The position numbers and the translations under genes were made by a program. The notes below the pieces were generated by a model that worked only from the letters and a program-made list of their open reading frames with translations, had not been told where the DNA came from and did no database searches. From the NCBI GenBank assembly GCA_035578175.1, contig JAQMRL010000001.1, forward strand, positions 375,849,220 through 375,913,219: a DNA stretch of 64,000 nucleotides, given 5' to 3'. This stretch comes from Catonia carolina (taxonomy: Eukaryota; Arthropoda; Insecta; Hemiptera; Achilidae). This document shows, piece after piece, positions 57,740-64,000 of this stretch; position 1 is the stretch's first letter; every line of letters begins with the position of its first letter.

Positions 57740-58136
57740 TTTATTTTATAACGATTCTTTGTACAATGCTTAGTTTAGCGGTAATAAGTGATTCTTTGAT
57801 ATTTCACGAAAAATCTGTAAGAAAATGAATTTTTTAAATTCTCGCCCGTAGTATGAATTTTACGGAAAACGTGTGTTAAGTTAAATTTATAGGAAATTGA
57901 AAGATGTACAACTTTTATTCAAGCATTTTTCTTTACATAGCCTTGTTTAGTTTCAAAGAGTGATTTTCCGTATTATAAAGCTAAACTAAGGTTGGTTGGC
58001 ACGATTCTCTCATGATTAAAATTAGGTTATGTTGTTTGAGGTTAGTTTATTTAAAATTTCTGTTTACTAATGTTAGTTTATATTGTTAATTATTTGCAGT
58101 GGCAAGAGAAAGTTGTGTGAGTGTTTCACACCAGAT
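57740..58136 (+). mobile_element. HINE copy 6, 3' part only
   Basis: Matches the last ~400 bases of the family (TGCTTAGTTTAGCGGTAATA to the hairpin GTGTGAGTGTTTCACACC). The 5' half with the microsatellite is missing. Confidence 0.65.
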
Positions 58137-58254
58137 AATTTATTTGAACATAAAACGTCAAAGACGTTTTATTAAAGAAAGTTTCTGCTACTAGGCACCC
58201 AAGCTGCACAATCTGCTTCCCTTACACATTAAAATACACCAGATATCATAAGGA

Positions 58255-58860
58255 AGTGGTTCTCAACCTTTTAGACACTGCGATTTCCTTTTTCAAGTGG
58301 CGTACTCGTGTTTTGCCGACCCTCTCAAATATAATATTAACAAATTTAAAAATCTAAAATAGTTTTAATTTTTAGTCGTAACAATCTCGTTTACTTATCA
58401 AGATACATTATTACACATCACTTTAAATAAGACTTGTAATAAATGGAATGATTTTATCGAACAATTGACAGATTATAATTTTTCCAGTTAGGACGAGATG
58501 ATTGGATATTTGTGGGTAGTGAATCCTTGTAATGAGCAAGCTGTACAAAGTGCTTAGCAAAGTGTTTATCTTCATCATAACCATCATCATAAAGCTACGA
58601 AATGATCAGGAAATTAAATAATTGACTTTCAATAGAGCTTGTTCCGTCGAATTTTTGATAAGTATTAAAAAACGAATACCAAGAACTGTCTAGAGCAGCG
58701 TTGAACATTCCATCTTCCACATTATACAACCTGTGATCAAGAATTTTCCGTAATGTTGAATTTGAAACCAAATCGAAAAGTCGTTTGACATTGGAAAATG
58801 TAATTGTTTCGTATGTCACAAAAATAAATCCAAACATTTAAAAACTAATTAATGGCACAC
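58255..58860. mobile_element. hAT-like non-autonomous remnant
   Basis: Begins GTGGTTCTCAACCTTTTAGA, the typical start of hAT terminal repeats. A minus-strand 80-codon frame (58595-58837: FVTYETITFSNVKRLFDLV) lies inside but I cannot assign it with confidence. The right end is not defined. Confidence 0.4.
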
Positions 58861-58924
58861 AAACCTATGTTTCGAGTTGATTGAATGAGAAAAAGTTGTA
58901 CAAGTAATGATCCTAGTGAAAGTG

Positions 58925-59240
58925 TTGTTAGGTCAACAGCCGAAAGGGTGGCTTAAAACTGTTAAGGTTTTACTAAGTAAGAAGAAGAATTGAGGTGCTT
59001 TACCATGACTACCTCACCTAGTGGAAAAATATGATCATGCATGCCAGTCCCTCTAAAAAGCACCTACTCTCCACCCTGCAGATGAAACCTTCGCTTCATT
59101 CACCACAGTTTCTGGTTGTATAATGATGAACTGCATTACTCTGAGAGGACATAACCGTGACTAGTGTTGTCTTTTATACCTCTACGTCATCTGTTCTTAA
59201 ATAGTTCAGTCATATAATTGGCTGCCCATGAGATAATAAA
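58925..59240 (-). repeat. R1 repeat copy, minus strand
   Basis: GTTAGGTCAACAGCCGAAAGG at the start, then CTTCGCTTCATTCACCAC and ATTACTCTGAGAGG, and an outer block AATTGGCTGCCCATGAG at 59210. Diverged. Confidence 0.7.
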
Positions 59241-60690
59241 CATAACTAATTTTTGAAACCCTTGAACTAGAAGATCAAGTCCAATTAAATTAATATTCCT
59301 CCGGCTGTTAAATTAATTGCACTTGATCGTCTAGTTCTACCTTGTGAAAGTGCAGAATTTAATAAGCTAAGTTAAAAACACAAACCTTCGAGATATTTGT
59401 CTGAGCAGCCTTTCGCTGATTATCCAGAAATGGATACAAGACAACTCTTTGTTATAGGTAGAGGCCATAAAAACAGGTTACACCTGCAGAGTAGAGTCCT
59501 CAAATACAGCACTAGAAATAGGCACCTAATCCTTTCACAACTGGCAACAAAAGGTTTTTATCGTCGTCACTGTGATTGTTTGGCTCCAAACAATCAAACG
59601 AAATGTTGAATTTGCTTCCTCTTTTTATGTAAAAAATTTAAATAATTGTCTTTTAAAAGTCGAGTCCTTTATAAAGTTGTTTTTTAAAGAATGTATTTTT
59701 TTCTACAAACTGTTTTTTATAAAGTGTCATTGGTTTCAACACTAGCGTAGTTTTAAATCTCTTTGGTACTGTATTACTAAATAAGAAAAAGGGAGGACCT
59801 ACCCTAGGACATGTCTTTTAGTCATAGTTGGTTAGGTCAATTTCCTCCACATCGAACTTTATGGTTTTATAGCTTTTTTAAAGAATGTGTCTAGTTACTA
59901 CTGTAAAAAGAAATTTGGGTATAAAGTTCATTATTATTATCATTATTATTGTCTTCTTTTAAATAAATATTAATACTGTAACTGTTTTGCATGTTTTGCT
60001 CCGTATTTCGCGACCACCCGACCCAGCTGAGAAAATCACCACCACAACCTCTTAAAATGTATTTAGTTTTATTTATTTATGTAACGTTGCATGAAATCTT
60101 GGTCGTTATCCACAATAATATTGTAACTCACCATTCTCCCGTTTTAAAATAGACTAATGAACTTGTAATTGAAATATTTATTACGTATAATAGAACCACA
60201 ACCTTTGAAGTTAAAATAAATTATTAAAAAAATAAATTTATATTTTTTGCAAAAGTTTCAAACGAAACGCTTTTAAACCACTTTAATGTATTTCAATTTT
60301 GTTACCAAAATTTTAAAAAAAATTCTTTTCATGTAAAATATTGTTTATTTTCGTACTCTTAATATTAAAATTAATGAGTCCAGAATGTGTTCAAATTATC
60401 CAAATTTTCGGATTAACAGGGTTAATGTGTACTAGTTACAGTTTAGAAAATATATATGTGGAAATGTGGGCCAATTACCAACTTTACCACCTTTTATTGT
60501 TGATCATCAGGTTTCAACATGCTATTAGCATTAACTGGTATACATATGTATTACTAAATGAAAATAGGAAAAATATTAAAATAAATTTTTGATTTAATCA
60601 AAACTACCAATCCATTTACTTTATTACATCAGATCGGTGCAGTATTTAAGATCTTATGACAACCTTAACTTTTAATTCTTATTTGTTTAG
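59241..60690. other. Unassigned sequence upstream of cathepsin copy C exons
   Basis: 59397-59609 has a 70-codon frame with no relatives I recognise. An ATT microsatellite lies near 59930-59950. 60393-60425 (TCCAAATTTTCGGATTAACAGG) matches pogo/Tigger terminal repeats. The exon that should carry the catalytic Cys was searched for here and not seen. Confidence 0.5.
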
Positions 60691-60900
60691 GCTATGGCCT
60701 CAGCTTCTGCAATGTCTGACAGATTATGCATTATATCAAACAATAAAATGAACATAGATCTTTCTGCACATATGTTGCTCACTTGCTGCAAAAAATGTAC
60801 CGGTGGATATCCAGGCTGTGAAGGTGGTTCCTTAGATGAACCATGGAAATATTATAAAAAGTATGGATTAGTGACTGGTGGAGATTATGGAACAGGAGAG
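60691..60900 (+). CDS. Cathepsin B-like copy C, exon following the active-site Cys
   Basis: Acceptor TTGTTTAG, donor GTAAAG, exactly 70 codons. It codes AMASASAMSDRLCI, aligned with the AFGAVEAMSDR that follows the catalytic Cys-Trp in cathepsin B. Then LLTCCKKCTGGYPGCEGG, PWKYYKKYGLVTGGDYGTGE. The CxGGY and KYGLVTGG motifs are standard peptidase C1A landmarks. The exon begins just after Cys-Trp, so the nucleophile must lie on an upstream exon that I could not find. Confidence 0.8.
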
Positions 60901-61318
60901 GTAAAGTCTTAGTTCTGTTTTAATGTAGTTATTGTCACTAATTTATATAACTTAGAATTTGTTTCAGTGAGTAAAATTTCAGTCGAACTACTAAAATTTT
61001 TTCTCAGTTTCACTAAAATTTTAATTACTGCTTGCCATTGCAATAAACTGTTATGTACACAAACTCTCTCTGAAGAATCACTATTAAATTGTCATACAGT
61101 TTTTTTGTGTGATGGGTTACATTTTTTTATGAACTCAGTTTTATAATATAGAAAAAATTTTGTTCTTTTATGATGAAAAATTCTTCAAAATTATATTGCT
61201 AACTTGTTTTATTGGTAACATAAAAAGAAACTGTATATTATATTACTAAAGATTTTATGTTGATACTGTAATCAGAACTAAAACTAAAAAAAAATTTTAG
61301 TTTTTTTTTAATTTGTAG

Positions 61319-61442
61319 GGTTGTCAACCATATGAAATCTCTCCTTGCAACTCTTGTTCTGAAGTAGCTGATACTCCAGTTTGCAGCAAAAAGTGCACTA
61401 ATGTATATTTTTCGAGAACATTTAAAAAGGATCTTCACAGAG
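61319..61442 (+). CDS. Cathepsin B-like copy C, occluding-loop exon
   Basis: Acceptor TTTGTAG, donor GTAATA, ending in phase 1 as in copy A. It codes GCQPYEISPCNSC, then DTPVCSKKCTN and KKDLHRG. The His-His pair of the occluding loop is absent, as in copy A. The gene continues beyond the window, with at least two more exons expected by comparison to copy A. Confidence 0.8.
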
Positions 61443-61493
61443 GTAATAATGTATTTGAATTTTAGTAACTTCTAAATTTGCTTAATATACCCA

Positions 61494-61906
61494 CAAGAAC
61501 TGCCCATAACAGACAGGTGGAGTGTCAAATTATTTACACTTAATCTGTTCGTTGCAGGGCTAAAATAAATAGTTCTGTTTCTCATCACATGGTCAGCCAA
61601 TTAAATGACTGAATCATTTAATAACAGAAGAGGTAGAGGTGTAAAAGACACTAATCAGAGTTATCTCCTCTGAAAGTAATGAATTTCACTATGCAGCCAG
61701 ACCCTGTGGTGAATGAAGTGAAGGTGTCATTTACAGAGTGGAAAATATATGCTTTTCAGAGGGCCCGGCATGCTGATAAGCGTACTTTTCCACTCAGTGA
61801 GGAAGGCAATGGTAAACCACCTCACTCCTCGTTTTACTTAGTAAAACCTCTAGAGGTTCAAACCAGCCTTTCGGCTGTTGACCTAAACAACAACAACCCA
61901 CAAGAA
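61494..61906 (+). repeat. R1 repeat copy, long form, in a cathepsin copy C intron
   Basis: Shares 5' block ACAGACAGGTGGAGTGTC with 54865 and the AGAGGTTCAAACCAGCC end with all copies. Its internal 70-codon frame resembles that at 29160-29390. Confidence 0.75.
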
Positions 61907-62093
61907 ACTCTTGGTGGATTACTGGAAAAGCCAAGTAATTAAGAAGTTGTCGGTAATTTCTATTTGGTGTGTAGGATTCTACAGTCAGTCACTAGATAGA
62001 TGATCATAGTGAGAAGTAAAACCACACTGGTTAAGGTATCTGACATTAAATATGTGCGATAATAAACCTTTTACAAAATACCAGTAAAAGGCC

Positions 62094-62262
62094 GTCTCCT
62101 TGACCCAGTGGTTAGGGTGCTATGCTGCAAAGTGGAGGTCCTGGGTTCGATTCCCGACCAGGGTCTGGAAAATTATTACAAGTTCAAACCCACCAATTCT
62201 CACCCCAACAAAGTCGCTAATAATCAAGATGTTGATGCGACTTAAAATAAACTAAAAAAAAC
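62094..62262 (+). repeat. tRNA-derived SINE, second family
   Basis: A box CCCAGTGGTTAGGGTGC and B box GGGTTCGATTCCC are spaced about 35 bases apart as in a tRNA, followed by a tRNA-unrelated body and an A-rich tail. The head looks tRNA-like but has no full cloverleaf or 3' acceptor match, so it is a SINE and not a tRNA gene. Confidence 0.75.
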
Positions 62263-63185
62263 GAAAACAACCAGATGCACTTCATCATTTTGAAATCTCT
62301 GTATTTCAGAAACAACAAAAGAATTTCTCTGGCCTTAAAAAATGTCAAAAGTATAGTTTATGAGAACATACAAAAAAATAACAAATTCTTTCCTGTAGTT
62401 AATTGTTCTGTTAATCAAATAAGAAAAGCTGAAAAAGTTTCATTGACATTAATAAGAAAAAGATTTTTGTCAAATTTGATACTGGGCATGTTGGTTCTGA
62501 AAAATTTCTGAGGCTGCAACCACAAAAATTTTTGACATTTGTTTTATTAATAATGTCTAATTTAATGTGAAATAAACTTCAAAAATGAAGTTTAAACTTA
62601 TTTAGCTGGGTTGCCAATCAATTTTATTATTCTATTTAGCTAACATTAAGTATACTGAATTGTATTATAAAAATTAGTTTCTTTAAAAAATAAATCTGTA
62701 CAATGCATCCTGCAGCTTGAATCAATTCTATTTCATATAATAAATTTATACAATAAATTTCTCAATTCTTTTTAACCCTTCAGTGCCAGCGTCCTAATAT
62801 TAGGACGTCAAGATTTAGACTAAAAAATTCCAGCCTACTTTTTTGCGATTGGTAGCATTTTGTATCTATCCATAACATGGCTATTTTTCAAGGTATCTTA
62901 ACGACTTTTTTGTTTTGTTTATAAAAAAATTTGATCTTTTATGAAATTCAACTTTGAACATATTTCTTACAATTTAAAAATAAAAATAATACGTAGACAC
63001 TTTTATGGAAATTCCTTTTTAATTTAAAAACAAATCACCCTAAAAAATTATGTTACTCAATTTCACTTAGGGCTAAATCACTTTAAAGACAATTTATTTA
63101 TGCAAAAATCACAAAAAAATCATTTTATGTATTGTAAAAAATAAAAATACTGGTTTTTAATCAATATTTATCAATTACATTAATA
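62263..63185. other. Intron sequence with a possible piggyBac-like end
   Basis: A 78-codon frame at 62275-62511 is unrecognised. TTAACCCTTCAGTGCCAGC at 62772 resembles a piggyBac-type terminus after TTAA and is followed by an 18-bp palindrome CGTCCTAATATTAGGACG (62791-62808). The other end was not found. Confidence 0.35.
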
Positions 63186-64000
63186 AAAATCTGGTGTGAA
63201 ACACTCACACGACTTTCTCTTGTCAGTGCAAATAATTAACAATAAAACTAACATTAGTAATAAAACATTAGAAATAAATAAAAAACTAACCTTGATTCAA
63301 TCATGAGAGAAACACGCAAAATGAAAATCAACCTCAGCTTGGCCTAAAAATATGGAAAATCACTCATTCACGCTCAACTAGGCTCTGTAGAGAAAAATCA
63401 TTTAAATAAAAGTTGTTGATCTTTAAATTTTCTATAAAATTGATTATAAACACTTTTGTCATAAAATGAATACTAAAGCCGAAATCTTAAAAAAATCGAT
63501 TTTTCACACGTTTTCGTGAGAAAAAAAAATAGAAAATTGCTAATTACCGCTAAACTAAGCGTTATACAAAAAAATGTTGGAAATAAAAGTTGTAGAATTT
63601 TAAATTTTCTACAACCTTTATTATATACATTTTTGCTCTAAATTGCATATTAAAGCCGTAATCTTAAAAAACTATGTTTTTACGTAAAAACAGCCTTATC
63701 CAGAATTTCAGCAAACATGACGCATACCCTATCTTGTAGAGCATAAAAAATGTAGTAAACCAGGCGATTTTTAAAAAAATCGTAGGACCAGTTTTTGAGA
63801 AAATCGCAAAAAGATGAAAAATTATACGAATAAACTACTACTTCCGGTTGACCGATTTTGATGAAAATGTTCGTGTCGGGTCCGGTAATGGTATGTAACT
63901 TAAGTTTCAAGTTTCAAGTTCGTACAATGTTCCGTTCTTGAGATATTCTGTTCACACACAGACACACACACACACACACGGACACACACACAGACCAATC
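63186..64000 (-). mobile_element. HINE copy 7, minus strand, runs off the window
   Basis: Starts AAAATCTGGTGTGAAACAC (its 3' hairpin) and continues through the conserved blocks to a CA microsatellite at 63954-63994. It is cut by the window edge before its 5' end. Confidence 0.75.

Noticed and set aside
58595..58837. ZBED-like hAT transposase fragment on the minus strand
   Set aside because: Only a vague resemblance; no BED or dimerisation motif visible, so left as an unassigned frame inside a hAT-like remnant.
62094..62262. A tRNA gene
   Set aside because: A and B boxes are present, but the rest does not fold as a cloverleaf and a non-tRNA body and A-rich tail follow, as in SINEs.

Overview
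This is an AT-rich eukaryotic window, almost certainly from an insect. It carries intron-containing genes with GT/AG splice sites, BEL/Pao LTR retrotransposons with 5-bp target duplications, Jockey and RTE-type LINEs, tRNA-derived SINEs, and non-autonomous DNA elements. A hemipteran-like insect would fit, because cathepsin B copies lacking the His-His occluding loop are known there, but the sequence does not prove the order. There are no bacterial-type operons, rRNA genes or CRISPR arrays.

The only recognisable host genes are cathepsin B-like (peptidase C1A) copies, all on the + strand. The last three exons of one copy lie at 8259-12711 and carry the catalytic His and Asn. A broken 5' part of a second copy lies at about 24.2-29.1 kb. 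Two intact-looking exons (start just after the active-site Cys, then the occluding loop) lie at 60691-61442 and run on past the window. The second and third pieces may be one gene with a roughly 31-kb, transposon-filled intron, or two separate copies. No exon with the catalytic Cys was found.

Most of the rest is mobile DNA, much of it nested. (1) 92-5793 is a very young LTR element with two 1611-bp LTRs that differ at two positions I could find, a 4-bp target duplication, and a 2.5-kb internal domain with no gag or pol. (2) A Helentron-like non-autonomous (HINE/DINE-1-like) family occurs at least seven times: 6165, 13251(-), 13841, 30693, 53671, 57740 and 63186(-). Copies have subterminal inverted repeats, an internal GT microsatellite and a 3' hairpin. 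(3) 15678-21527(-) is a BEL/Pao element with LTRs that look identical, coding for Gag-protease only. (4) 30.0-39.1 kb is a nested stack: a pogo/Tigger-like remnant holds a Helentron-like element, which in turn holds a 1-kb palindromic mariner-type foldback and a second BEL/Pao element. That BEL element has a tandem array of tRNA-Tyr-like primer-binding sites and has lost its integrase. (5) 39-51.4 kb holds Jockey and RTE-type LINE remnants and a solo LTR. (6) 52.6-63 kb holds repeats, a SINE series, and a GC-rich 60-codon ORF for a membrane protein.

The genes do not form a pathway. The biology here is a tandem digestive-type protease cluster being fragmented by successive transposon insertions, and several elements depend on proteins supplied in trans. 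Calls rest on reading motifs by eye, and no database search was possible.
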